A stretch of DNA of 64,000 bases from contig NZ_VHLL01000002.1 of assembly GCF_025384765.1 (NCBI RefSeq), positions 186,001-250,000 on the forward strand, read 5' to 3'. This DNA comes from Methanoculleus formosensis (GTDB lineage: Archaea; Halobacteriota; Methanomicrobia; Methanomicrobiales; Methanoculleaceae). Of this stretch, positions 1 through 7,981 are shown piece after piece. The notes beneath the pieces were generated by a model, which made no database searches, was not told the DNA's origin, and worked only from the letters and a program-made list of their open reading frames with translations. Numbering within the stretch: position 1 is the first letter of the stretch; every line of letters begins with the position of its first letter. Both the position numbers and the translations under genes were made by a program.

Positions 1-1
1 C

Positions 2-952
2 TATACGAGGCGGGCGCACCCCTCCTACACCGAACCCATCCCCGCCCTCGAACCCGTCAGGTTCTCGGTCGTCACCCACCGGGGCTGCTTCGGCGCCTGC
101 TCGTTCTGCGCCCTCACCCACCACCAGGGGCGGATCATCCAGAGCCGGAGCGCCGACTCGATCGTCCGCGAGGTGGAGCGGATGGCGCGGATGCCGGAGT
201 TCACCGGGGTCGTCCAGGACGTCGGGGGGCCGACGGCGAACATGTACGGCATCCACTGCGGCCGGTGGGAGAACGACGGCACCTGCCCCGAGCGCCGCTG
301 CACCGACTGCCCCGCGCTCGACCGAAGCCACGAGGAGCAGGTCCGCCTGCTCCGTCGCATCCGGGATATCCCGGGGGTGAAACGGGTCTTCATCGCTTCA
401 GGCATCCGTTATGACCTGATCCCTCCGGGGGAAGAGTACCTCGCGGAGATCTCACGCCACCACGTCTCCGGACACCTCAAGGTCGCGCCCGAACACGTCT
501 CGGAACGCGTCCTCGCCTGCATGGGAAAACCCCCCCGCGAGACCTTCGACGCCTTCCGCGAACGGTTCGAGGCTCTCCAGGAGGGGAAGAAGAAACGGCA
601 GTACCTCGTCCCCTACCTCATGTCCGGCCATCCCGGGTGCCGGATCGCCGATATGGTCGAACTTGCCGAGTACGTCCGGGACGCCGGCCTTTATACCGAG
701 CAGGTCCAGGACTTCACGCCGACCCCGATGAGCATCTCGACGACGATCTACCATACCGGCCTCGACCCGTTCACCCTCAAAGAGGTCTACGTCTCGAAAG
801 GCCGGGAGAAACGGGTCCAGCGGGCGCTCATGCACTACCGCGATCCGGCGAACTACGCTCTCGTCTGCGAGGGGCTCCGCGCCGCCGGGAGGGAGGACCT
901 CATCGGGAGCGCGTGGCGGTGCCTCGTCCCGGCGAGACGAAAGAAGAAGTAA
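2..952 (+). CDS. YgiQ-family radical SAM protein (5' truncated)
   Basis: The gene enters from the left edge; the reading frame is open from base 2, so about 316 residues of the C-terminal part are visible. The radical SAM cluster motif is seen near position 100 as C-FGA-C-SF-C within RGCFGACSFC, which binds the 4Fe-4S cluster and SAM. Downstream segments such as HVSGHLKVAPEH and LVPYLMSGHPGC are typical of the YgiQ/UPF0313 family. The family is widespread in bacteria and archaea, is about 600 residues long, and its substrate is not established. The N-terminal B12-binding-like half lies outside the window. The stop is at 952. A shorter reading from an internal GTG at 173 would lose the cluster cysteines and is wrong. 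Confidence 0.9.
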   Translation, partial: YTRRAHPSYTEPIPALEPVRFSVVTHRGCFGACSFCALTHHQGRIIQSRSADSIVREVERMARMPEFTGVVQDVGGPTANMYGIHCGRWENDGTCPERRCTDCPALDRSHEEQVRLLRRIRDIPGVKRVFIASGIRYDLIPPGEEYLAEISRHHVSGHLKVAPEHVSERVLACMGKPPRETFDAFRERFEALQEGKKKRQYLVPYLMSGHPGCRIADMVELAEYVRDAGLYTEQVQDFTPTPMSISTTIYHTGLDPFTLKEVYVSKGREKRVQRALMHYRDPANYALVCEGLRAAGREDLIGSAWRCLVPARRKKK

Positions 953-957
953 GGGTA

Positions 958-1230
958 TCAGCGCAGGACCGAACCGACGGCGAACCCGGCGGCCATTGCG
1001 AGCACCGGGTTCGGGATCCGGGGGATCACGAGCGCCGTCACCGCGAGCGTGGCCGCACAGTTGGCTGCCGTTCCGCGGGTGAAGACGTCGCTTGCCATCC
1101 GCATCGTCGAGGAGCGCCATTCATGATGGGGCCCCGAAGGGAGCGCTACCCGCTCGACAAGGTCGCTCGCCGTCCGCATGGTAATCGAGCGCCATGAAGC
1201 CGTCTGCGACACGCTCTTTCTGCAGGGCAT
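958..1230 (-). CDS. Small ORF with hydrophobic C-terminus; possible gene remnant
   Basis: This 90-residue ORF has a polar N-terminal half and a hydrophobic C-terminal 38 residues ending AMAAGFAVGSVLR. That tail loosely resembles the last helix of AzlD-type branched-chain amino acid exporter subunits, but I cannot establish homology. The N-terminal half contains two imperfect copies of one segment (WRSITMRTASDLVERVA and WRSSTMRMASDVFTRGTA), matching a roughly 40-bp tandem duplication in the DNA 75 bp apart. A TATA-like stretch lies about 25-35 bases upstream on this strand. It may be a decayed gene with a new start, or not a gene at all. Confidence 0.25.
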   Translation of the reverse strand: MPCRKSVSQTASWRSITMRTASDLVERVALPSGPHHEWRSSTMRMASDVFTRGTAANCAATLAVTALVIPRIPNPVLAMAAGFAVGSVLR

Positions 1231-1255
1231 GGTAACCGGTGATGAGGAGCGGGGA

Positions 1256-1543
1256 TTACTTATTTCTATGGTCGGCGAACTCCCCCCGGATCCGGCGCAT
1301 GTGGTTCAGGTGGCAGGAGGGGCAGAGGGCCGCCAGGTTCCCGAGTGTATGGGGCCCGCCGCGGATCACCGGTTGCCGGAGGTCGAAGTATGTTGATACG
1401 GCATCGAGCGGGGTGCCGCACCCGGCGCACAGGTTATCCTGCCGCTCAAGAACGGCCTGGACAGCCTCGTGCGTGAGATACGCATCTCCGATAGGCATGT
1501 CGTCGAAATGCACCGCGGCATGAACCCCGCGCCCAGATGTCAC
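1256..1543 (-). CDS. HNH-like zinc-binding protein
   Basis: The product is a 95-residue protein with two zinc-knuckle pairs, CAGC near residue 40 and CPSCH near residue 75. The second sits in HTLGNLAALCPSCHLNHM, the usual layout of the HNH/McrA-type nuclease fold, in which the central His follows a T-x-G-N-L pattern. A DNA-nicking or nuclease activity is an inference from the fold only. The GTG at 1543 lies about 20 nt after an AT-rich stretch; an ATG at 1498 (MPIGDAYL) is an equally reasonable start and would give 80 residues. The gene stands alone. Confidence 0.65.
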   Translation of the reverse strand: MTSGRGVHAAVHFDDMPIGDAYLTHEAVQAVLERQDNLCAGCGTPLDAVSTYFDLRQPVIRGGPHTLGNLAALCPSCHLNHMRRIRGEFADHRNK

Positions 1544-1657
1544 GCGGAGAAATTATTTTTCCAGATGATATACCTTACGGTCCTGCACCGGGCTGCAGCA
1601 TCCGAAAAGAGAGATCTGTACCGGCGAGCAAGATGCAGGCGTATTCCCGCTCCGAGT

Positions 1658-1945
1658 TCAGGGGGAAGGCGCGACCCGTTCGACCGCCCGGTTCACCAGG
1701 CTCATCCCCGACTCCGCCATGTCCATCAGGCGTTCGAGATCCTCGCCCCACGTTTCAAGCCATTCGGGGACGTCGCGGGCGAGCGAGAGCAGGTCGCCGC
1801 CAATTTGCGCGATCCCATCGATAAATTCCCCGAACGCTTCGGCCGTCTCGAAGACACGCTCCGTTGCGTCGGAGACAGCGGGCATCCAAGCGCTGGTAGC
1901 CATTACGACGACGGCGAGGAGCAGGACGAGAGCGGTCGTCCTCAT
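1658..1945 (-). CDS. Small exported protein of unknown function
   Basis: The protein has 95 residues. The first 24 form a clear signal peptide or anchor (MRTTALVLLLAVVVMATSAW), followed by an acidic, mostly helical mature part with regularly spaced hydrophobic residues. I recognise no family motif. The mature part could form an amphipathic helical hairpin or coiled coil outside the membrane. No operon partner is evident; it lies between the HNH-like gene and the AIM24-like gene, which is on the opposite strand. Confidence 0.55.
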   Translation of the reverse strand: MRTTALVLLLAVVVMATSAWMPAVSDATERVFETAEAFGEFIDGIAQIGGDLLSLARDVPEWLETWGEDLERLMDMAESGMSLVNRAVERVAPSP

Positions 1946-2125
1946 GGCGCCGCCTCACCGGCCGGAACGCCAATGAAGCGGACGGGAGGCGATCCGTTCT
2001 GCATATGGATCGTTACGGTATCGAAGGATATTAAGCCGCCCGTTGTGTGGTTCTCAAAAAACTGCTGCCGGCATCCGGCGAAGAAAGAGAAAAGTCCAAT
2101 TACCCAAAACGGAAGATAATCAGGC

Positions 2126-2815
2126 ATGCAGTACGAGATCACGGGAGACAACCTGCAGATGGTGACCCTCCGCCTCGCCCCGGGCGAGAAAGTCTGCGCC
2201 GAGGCCGGCGCCATGGTCAACATGAGCGGGAACATGCAGATGACCACTAACATGAAGGGCGGGCTCTTCAAGGGGCTCAGACGGATGATGACCGGCGAGG
2301 GACTCTTCATGACCGAGTTCACCCCCGAGGGAGGGAACGGGTTCGTCTCGTTCGCCGGGAACGTCCCGGGAAAGATCTTCACCCTCGACCTTAACGGAAA
2401 CGAGTTCATCGCCCAGAAAGACGCGTTCCTCTGCTCCGAGCAGGAGATCGACCTCGATATCGCGTTCACGAAACGCCTCCGTTCAGGTGCGTTCGGCGGC
2501 GAGGGGTTCGTCCTGCAACGCATCTCCGGTAGCGGGAAGGCGTTCCTCCACTGTTGCGGGGACATCATGGAGATGACGCTTGCACCGGGCGAGGTGGTCA
2601 AGGTCGAGACGGGGCTCGTCGTCGGGTTCGAGAGCACCGTCGATTACAGCATAGCGCTTGCCGGCGGCGTGAAGACCGTCTTCTTCGGCGGCGAAGGGCT
2701 CTTCCTCGCTACGCTGACCGGGCCGGGTAAGGTCGTCATGCAGTCGATGGACGTCGCGAAACTCGCGAACTCCCTGATACCCTTCCTCCCCATCCAGAAC
2801 TCATCGGGGCAGTAA
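2126..2815 (+). CDS. TIGR00266/AIM24 family protein
   Basis: The product is a 229-residue protein of the AIM24/TIGR00266 family, which has a tryptophan-RNA-binding-attenuator-like double beta-sandwich fold. Diagnostic segments include the opening MQYEITGDNLQMVTLRLAPGE, AEAGAMVNMSG near residue 30, GEGLFMTEF near residue 65, and GGVKTVFFGGEGLFLATLTGPG towards the C-terminus. Length and motif order are normal for the family. The biochemical function is unknown; the mitochondrial relative is needed for inner-membrane organisation. The ATG at 2126 is the first in frame. The next gene follows 31 nt downstream. Confidence 0.9.
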   Translation: MQYEITGDNLQMVTLRLAPGEKVCAEAGAMVNMSGNMQMTTNMKGGLFKGLRRMMTGEGLFMTEFTPEGGNGFVSFAGNVPGKIFTLDLNGNEFIAQKDAFLCSEQEIDLDIAFTKRLRSGAFGGEGFVLQRISGSGKAFLHCCGDIMEMTLAPGEVVKVETGLVVGFESTVDYSIALAGGVKTVFFGGEGLFLATLTGPGKVVMQSMDVAKLANSLIPFLPIQNSSGQ

Positions 2816-2846
2816 CCTGATAGTCCGCGAGACCCAAGATCTGGGT

Positions 2847-3881
2847 ATGAGATCCCCGACGGCGGACCCCGTCATGGTGGTGCACGGTCCCGAGGCGTTC
2901 GATGCCGGCGACGTGGGGCGGCTGATCGATCTCCTCTCGCCCCGGCAGGTGCTGGTCGCGGGAGTGATGGCCCGGACGGCCGCCGAGGAATCGGGGCTTA
3001 TGGTCGTCTGCACGGACGAGCGGCCGAGCGTGGTGCTCGCCGCCCTCTCCGGGCGGGCCTTCCTGGTCAACCGGGGAAAGACCCCGGAGTCGGGCCGGAT
3101 ATTCGGCGAGCTTGTCGCCGGCAAACTTCCGGGGCTCGTCCATGTCGAGACATCGAGCGGGACCGTCTACTGCTGGAACCGCGGCGACGTCGTGCTCGCG
3201 GAGGAGATTGCCCGGCTGACGGGTTACGCCCTCGCCCCCGTAGCGAGCGACGAGACCCAGCGGGAAGACGTGCGGGAGATCCGGGGGTGCCTGCCCGGGG
3301 AGGCGGTCTTCGTGAACGGGATCGTCATCGGGACGGCGACGGCGGAGACGGTCGTCCTCGCGAGCGAGGACGGGAGCCTCCGTCCCGTCTCCGGCCTCGA
3401 TCCGAAACCGCACGGGTTCGAGAAACTCCTCCGGGCGGGTCTTCCCGATATCCGGAGAGCCTGGTGCAAGAGCGGGGCGGTAAGGAGGGCGCCGCCCGGC
3501 CGGGGCGAGCGCGCCCGCTGCAGGGGGAGGATCGCGGTCATCGACCACTGCGGCCACACCCTCTATGGCGAGCTCGGGGAAGACGTCTGCGGCGTCCTCG
3601 CCGTCGGCGACGACACCACCGCCGTGTGCGGGCATATCTGCTCGCACTCCGGCATCCCCGTCTTCGGCGTGGTCGACGGGGATGGGGACGGGATCGTAGC
3701 GCCCGGGTACGCGTCCGGATCGGTGGTGGTTGAGGTCCAGATTGGCCGCGACGACGACGTTGGGCAGGAACTTGCGGCCGTCCGGGATCTCGAGACCGAC
3801 TCGTGGGAGGAGTGGGTGGAAGAGACGCTCCGCGTTCTCGGTGGAAGGGTGCGGGTCGTCATCGACCTTCGTGGAGGATGA
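2847..3881 (+). CDS. DUF2117-like methanogen protein
   Basis: The protein has 344 residues and starts with VVHGPEAFDAGDVGRLIDLL, resembling the archaeal DUF2117 family as I remember it. Residues from about 225 onward contain several cysteines and histidines (HCGH, VCGHICSH) that could bind metal, together with a glycine-rich acidic DGDGDG segment. No catalytic role can be assigned. The gene overlaps the first possible start of nreA by four bases (ATGA), so the two are probably co-transcribed and translationally coupled. The start at 2847 is the first ATG; an alternative ATG at 2874 begins directly at the conserved segment. Confidence 0.7.
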   Translation: MRSPTADPVMVVHGPEAFDAGDVGRLIDLLSPRQVLVAGVMARTAAEESGLMVVCTDERPSVVLAALSGRAFLVNRGKTPESGRIFGELVAGKLPGLVHVETSSGTVYCWNRGDVVLAEEIARLTGYALAPVASDETQREDVREIRGCLPGEAVFVNGIVIGTATAETVVLASEDGSLRPVSGLDPKPHGFEKLLRAGLPDIRRAWCKSGAVRRAPPGRGERARCRGRIAVIDHCGHTLYGELGEDVCGVLAVGDDTTAVCGHICSHSGIPVFGVVDGDGDGIVAPGYASGSVVVEVQIGRDDDVGQELAAVRDLETDSWEEWVEETLRVLGGRVRVVIDLRGG

Positions 3882-3883
3882 GC

Positions 3884-5032
3884 ATGCAGTGCGCCGAGTG
3901 TAAGGGAAGAGGGTTCTGCGGACTCGAACGCTGCCCGATCATGAGCAGGTTCTACGCGCAGCTCCCGGTCCGGCAGAGCGACCGTTACCAGGGGGCTGCG
4001 CCGTCGGTCTTTGTGGGGAGTTACGGCTACCCGAAGGTCGCGGGCGGCCCGCTGATGATCGACGACGCCGACCACCCGCCGGACTGGGTGGCGCGGGGCC
4101 TCGGGATCGAGGAGATCGTGGGGCTCCGGGCCCGGACTATCCGCGGCGCCGGCGAGGCGAAGAACCTCTCCGGGAGCATCCAGGAGATCGCGCTCTCGAG
4201 CAGTCCGCTCGACGTCGAGGTGCGGTTCACGAAACCTGTCGCCTTCGACCTCCGGTTCGACGGGACGATCACCCCTGTCGGGCTCACCGGCGCCATCCAG
4301 AAAATGGACGTCCTCGAGAACGCCCGGGTGGACCGGGCGGTCGACCGGGTGACCTCCGACACCGATCTCGGCGCAACCGACGCCTGCGAGATCCTCAACG
4401 CCTCGGGAACCGACGTCTACCAGATCACCCAGCTCCTCACCGCCGGCCTCCTCGGGAGCGAGAAGAAGCGGCACGTCGTCCCCACCCGCTGGGCGATCAC
4501 GGCGGTCGACGACACCGTCTCAAAGCAGCTCAAGAAGAAGATCGCCCGCTACCCCCCGCTCTCCGGGATAGAGGTCTTCTCCGCCGCGCTCTACGGCAAC
4601 CACATCGTCTGCCTCCTCGTCCCGGGGGACTGGAAGTTCGAGATGATCGAGGTCTGGGGAAAACAGTCGCTCTGGGGCGGCGGGAACGAGTCGATCACCG
4701 TGGACGGCGAAGGACTCACCAAGTCCGGCTACTCCCCGATCGCAGGGGCCTACTACTCGGCACGCCTCGCGGTCGCGGAGTACCTGGAGAGCGTGCGCCG
4801 TTCGGCGCGGGTGCTCGTGCTCAGGAATGTCACCGGCGAGTACTGGGCGCCGCTCGGCACCTGGGTCGTGCGGGAGGCGACGCGGAAGGCCATGCAGGGC
4901 GAGAAGACGGTCTGCGCCGACCTCCGGCAGGCAATCGATCTCGCCTCCCGACTGATCGGGTTTGCCCACTGGCAGCCCCACAGCAGGCTCATCCCGGAAC
5001 TCACGACGCAGAAGACGCTTTTTGACTTTTGA
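3884..5032 (+). CDS. nreA: DNA repair protein NreA
   Basis: NreA is an archaeal DNA repair protein that interacts with PCNA. Two features mark it. A cysteine-rich zinc module lies at the N-terminus (CAEC, then CGLERCP within 15 residues). A perfect C-terminal PIP box, QKTLFDF, forms the last seven residues and would dock into the PCNA clamp. The 382-residue length is typical. I chose the ATG at 3884 because GGAGG at 3873-3877 lies a normal 6 nt upstream; the ATG at 3878 directly abuts that ribosome site. It follows the DUF2117-like gene without a gap, so this pair is probably one operon. Confidence 0.93.
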   Translation: MQCAECKGRGFCGLERCPIMSRFYAQLPVRQSDRYQGAAPSVFVGSYGYPKVAGGPLMIDDADHPPDWVARGLGIEEIVGLRARTIRGAGEAKNLSGSIQEIALSSSPLDVEVRFTKPVAFDLRFDGTITPVGLTGAIQKMDVLENARVDRAVDRVTSDTDLGATDACEILNASGTDVYQITQLLTAGLLGSEKKRHVVPTRWAITAVDDTVSKQLKKKIARYPPLSGIEVFSAALYGNHIVCLLVPGDWKFEMIEVWGKQSLWGGGNESITVDGEGLTKSGYSPIAGAYYSARLAVAEYLESVRRSARVLVLRNVTGEYWAPLGTWVVREATRKAMQGEKTVCADLRQAIDLASRLIGFAHWQPHSRLIPELTTQKTLFDF

Positions 5033-5070
5033 GTGAACACAGGGCGCGAGTTGAGGGGGCTTGGGGGGCC

Positions 5071-5150
5071 TCACGCGAAAAGCGCGAAGCCGCGAAGGGA
5101 AGTTGCACACCCATTTACCAATCTTCGCGTCCTTCGCGGCTTCGCGTGAG
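5071..5150. repeat. Dispersed TTCGCG/CACGCGAA hairpin repeat
   Basis: Two inverted arms (5071-5101 and 5123-5150) built from the words CACGCGAA, GCGCGAAG and CCGCGAAG can fold into a long stem of about 28 imperfect pairs with a loop of about 21 nt. It sits between the convergent nreA and DNA ligase genes, where it could act as a bidirectional terminator. The same words recur in other gaps of this window (about 13.1, 29.5, 38.7, 50.3 and 55.7 kb). Confidence 0.8.
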
Positions 5151-5182
5151 ATTAGATCACTTTCTCTGCTGACACGAGATAT

Positions 5183-6835
5183 CTACAGAGACTCCTGCCC
5201 GTTCCTCTGCCTTCCGTAGCGTTCCGCGAGGGAGTCGAGGGTCTCGGCCTCGTCGACGCTCTTGTCCTCGCGCACCCGGACAAAACGCGGGAACCGGAGC
5301 GCGTAGCCGCTCTCGTAGTTCGGGCTCGTCTGGATCTCGGAGTAGCCCACCTCGAAGACCACCTCCGGCTCGAGCGTCACTTCCTTTCCAGAGCGGGCGA
5401 TCACCCGGTCCTTGAAGAGGGCATAGAGCTCCGCGAGCATCTCGTCGGTGATCCCGGTCGCCACCTTCCCGACGGTGAGGAGCCGGCCCTGGTCCTGCAC
5501 CGCGAGCAGGAACGAGCCGAACGTCCCGGCCCGCCGGCCTTCGCCCCACTCCGCCCCGACGACCGCGAGGTCGAGCGTCTCGACGCCGGGTTTGACCTTC
5601 ACCCAGATCCGGCCCCGGACACCGGGGGTGTAGGGCGCATCGAGGACCTTCACCATCACGCCTTCGTGCCCGAGGTCGAGGGCTGCGGCGTAGATCGACT
5701 CCGCCGCGGCCGCATCAGTGACCCGGAACTGGGAAGTGACGTGCTCGCGAAGCGCCCCCTCGAGGGCTTTGCGCCGCTCAGAAAAAGGGCGATCCATCAG
5801 CGTCTCGCCGTCCAGGTAGAGGATGTCGAAGACCCTCGGAACGAGCTCGATCTTCTCCATCATCGCATCGACCTCGTGCTTGCGCCGGAACCGCCGGATG
5901 ACATACTGGAACGGCATCGGCCTCCCGTCGCGGACGGCGACCGCCTCCCCGTCCAGGATGACGTCGTGGTCGGTCGCCTCCCGGAGGAGGGTTACGATGT
6001 CGGGGAGGCTCTCCGTGACATCCTCCAGTCTTCGCGAGTAGATCCGGCAGACGCCTCCCACCTTGTGGAACTGGAACCGGCTCCCGTCGTACTTGTACTC
6101 GACCGCCACCTCACCGTGGTCCTCAATCTGGGCGGCGATGGTTCCCGCCTGCGCAAGCATCATCTTCACCGGCCGGAACGGCTCGATCGTCACCCGGGAG
6201 AGCGCGTCGGGGTCGCGCCGGGCAAGGAGGGCGACCGCCCCGAGATCGTTCATCGCCTGGTGGGCATGCTCGACCAGGCGGACGTCGACCTCGAAGGCCT
6301 TCGCGACGGCGTCGCGGACGTTTCCTTCCCCCACCCCGATCCGGAGCTCCTCGAGCATCAGCCGTGCGAGATACCGTCCTTCGAGCGGCAGGGCGTTGCC
6401 GAAGAGCCACTGCGCCACGCGGAGTTTCTCCCGCTGCGACCGCTGCCCCTCGGCGGCCGCAATCCGCTCGAACTCCCGGTAGACCCCGGTAAGGTCGAGT
6501 TCCTCGGTGAAGAACGACGTCTGCTCCTTCTTTGCAAGGAGGGCCTCGACGGCGAGACCCGCGTCGCCGGTCGTGTTGATCGCCTCGCGGACGGTCTCCC
6601 GCTTCGTCCCGACGACGTAGGCCACGGCGTCGTAGAGGAGGTTCGGGCCCACGCCAAGTTTTTTGCTGCTCCAGTCGGGGAAGACCCGGCCCATGACGAA
6701 CCGGACGAAGACGGGGAGCTCCTCGTCGTCGAGCCCGGGGAGGACGGCGGCGACCTGCTCGATCATATCGAGGCGCCCGGGGGTCCCTTCGAGACGTTCG
6801 CAGACGCGGGCGAACTCCAGAAACTGCATACCCAT
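5183..6835 (-). CDS. lig: ATP-dependent DNA ligase
   Basis: This is the archaeal replicative and repair DNA ligase, which seals nicks using ATP. Order of parts: N-terminal DNA-binding domain (residues 1-215), adenylation domain with motif I EYKYDGSR (Lys is the AMP-accepting residue) near residue 245, motif III-like [11 protein letters not shown], motif IV DGEAVAV, motif V EGVMVKV and WVKVKPG, then the OB-fold domain. The length of 550 residues is normal. I chose the ATG at 6835 ([11 protein letters not shown]), which begins at the conserved N-terminus; ATG 6829 is also possible, and an upstream start at 6865 adds ten non-conserved residues. Confidence 0.96.
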   Translation of the reverse strand: MGMQFLEFARVCERLEGTPGRLDMIEQVAAVLPGLDDEELPVFVRFVMGRVFPDWSSKKLGVGPNLLYDAVAYVVGTKRETVREAINTTGDAGLAVEALLAKKEQTSFFTEELDLTGVYREFERIAAAEGQRSQREKLRVAQWLFGNALPLEGRYLARLMLEELRIGVGEGNVRDAVAKAFEVDVRLVEHAHQAMNDLGAVALLARRDPDALSRVTIEPFRPVKMMLAQAGTIAAQIEDHGEVAVEYKYDGSRFQFHKVGGVCRIYSRRLEDVTESLPDIVTLLREATDHDVILDGEAVAVRDGRPMPFQYVIRRFRRKHEVDAMMEKIELVPRVFDILYLDGETLMDRPFSERRKALEGALREHVTSQFRVTDAAAAESIYAAALDLGHEGVMVKVLDAPYTPGVRGRIWVKVKPGVETLDLAVVGAEWGEGRRAGTFGSFLLAVQDQGRLLTVGKVATGITDEMLAELYALFKDRVIARSGKEVTLEPEVVFEVGYSEIQTSPNYESGYALRFPRFVRVREDKSVDEAETLDSLAERYGRQRNGQESL

Positions 6836-6917
6836 AATCTCTGAAGTATTTCCCGGCGGGGCCAATCAACCCTTCTATTGAGCACGATTGATGTGGGAGA
6901 AGTGCCCATCTCTATCC

Positions 6918-7151
6918 ATGCACCAGGACGAAGAAACGAAAGAGATGCTCCGTGACCTCCTCTGGCTCAACGCCCTGATAGCCACGGAGCTGATCCAGAT
7001 CACCGAGAACACTTCCCGGATCCTTCGCAAGGCAGATCCACCGGAGTCCTGCATCGTGGAGCACGCGGCTCTCCGGGAGACGGCGCTCAAGATCGCCGAC
7101 CGCTACAAACCCGACACGATGCTCCGAAAGCACGTCGCAGAGCACCAGTGA
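6918..7151 (+). CDS. Small conserved-looking hypothetical protein
   Basis: A 77-residue charged protein beginning MHQDEETKEMLRDLLWLNALI. It is predicted to be mostly helical with one amphipathic segment (LRDLLWLNALIATELIQITENTSRIL) and no signal peptide. No known family is recognised. It is divergent from the DNA ligase and separated from it by a short AT-containing gap. In-frame starts at 6888 or 6891 would add nine or ten residues; I chose 6918 because the charged helical part starts there, but a purine-rich site (GGGAG) nearer the upstream start leaves this open. Confidence 0.55.
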   Translation: MHQDEETKEMLRDLLWLNALIATELIQITENTSRILRKADPPESCIVEHAALRETALKIADRYKPDTMLRKHVAEHQ

Positions 7152-7157
7152 AAAAAT
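7152..7157 (-). terminator. Oligo-T terminator of the SdrD-like gene
   Basis: A run of six A on the plus strand reads as six T on the minus strand, 11 bases past the stop of the minus-strand gene ending at 7168. Archaeal transcription commonly ends at such T runs. Confidence 0.45.
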
Positions 7158-7167
7158 GTGACCGCCG

Positions 7168-7641
7168 TCAGAGAGCGGCCGGCACCAGGCCGGCATCCCT
7201 GACGACAAGATCCGTCGTCGTGATCGCCTCTTCTGTCAGGTCGATGGGGGTGGTCGTCCCATTTGCCGCATCGACGGTGCTCGCCGTCTCCCCGGGTTCC
7301 CCCATGCCGGGGACGGTGAAGCCGTAGCCCTCCGGCGGGACGACCTCGACGGTGTAGTTCCCCGCGGGGACGCCGCTGAAGATGTAGAGCCCTTCACAGG
7401 CGTGGGCGAACGTCTCGGCCGTTGCTATCCGTTCCCCTGCGGTGTCGAGGAGGTGGACGACAACGCCGGTCGCACCCCGCTCACCGGGATCCTGGACGCC
7501 GTTCGCGTCGGCATCTAAAAAGACCGTCCCCCCGATCGTGCCGAGGGTCTTCTCTTCTCCCATACCCGGGACGGCGGCACCCGCCGTCGAACCGAAGACG
7601 AACGCTGCTATGATGATTCCAAGAACGCTGATATACCTCAT
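7168..7641 (-). CDS. Exported single SdrD-B-domain protein
   Basis: A 157-residue surface or secreted protein. Residues 1-24 are a signal peptide (MRYISVLGIIIAAFVFGSTAGAA cannot be read as cytoplasmic). They are followed by an SdrD-B-like (Cna-B-type) beta-sandwich with the hallmark calcium-site pattern FLDADANGVQDPGE and the closing pattern YTVEVVPPEGYGFT. The C-terminus reads VVRDAGLVPA, the same ending motif found after the SdrD-B domains of the large neighbour upstream, so the two are related. The ATG at 7641 has GGTGAGGTGA just upstream on its strand; the earlier in-frame start at 7677 would place charged residues before the signal peptide. Function is presumably structural. Confidence 0.82.
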   Translation of the reverse strand: MRYISVLGIIIAAFVFGSTAGAAVPGMGEEKTLGTIGGTVFLDADANGVQDPGERGATGVVVHLLDTAGERIATAETFAHACEGLYIFSGVPAGNYTVEVVPPEGYGFTVPGMGEPGETASTVDAANGTTTPIDLTEEAITTTDLVVRDAGLVPAAL

Positions 7642-7981
7642 CCGATTCACCTCACCTGCCCGGGCGCTCCCGGGCATCTAACCCCCGGCGATTGGTCACC
7701 GCCTGCATCGCGTTCCGGCGGCCGGGCAGGGCGAAATTTTTCCGGCCCGTTCTCTTCCCGGGGTTCAGGCTCAGAATAGCGTTTATAATATATTAATATT
7801 TTTATATGCTGTGCAAGGAGTTTTGCGAGGGCTGTGGCCGTATCCAGGCGATTCGATGCAAAATAGTGGATGATGTCGCGCCCCTCACACCGGAATAGCC
7901 GGAGCAAGAACCCGGGGTGGAGAGGCGGCCATAGAGGAGCCGCGCACCCCCCGCTGCCGTCAGGGACCTGTCCCGGGCCCG
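7642..7981. promoter_or_regulatory. AT-rich intergenic region with minus-strand promoter
   Basis: A 340-base gap without a convincing gene. It holds a strongly AT-rich block at about 7782-7810 (ATAATATATTAATATTTTTATA), which probably contains the TATA box for the minus-strand gene starting at 7641, implying a leader of more than 100 nt. The remaining bases up to 7981 are GC-rich and show no feature I can name. Confidence 0.5.
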
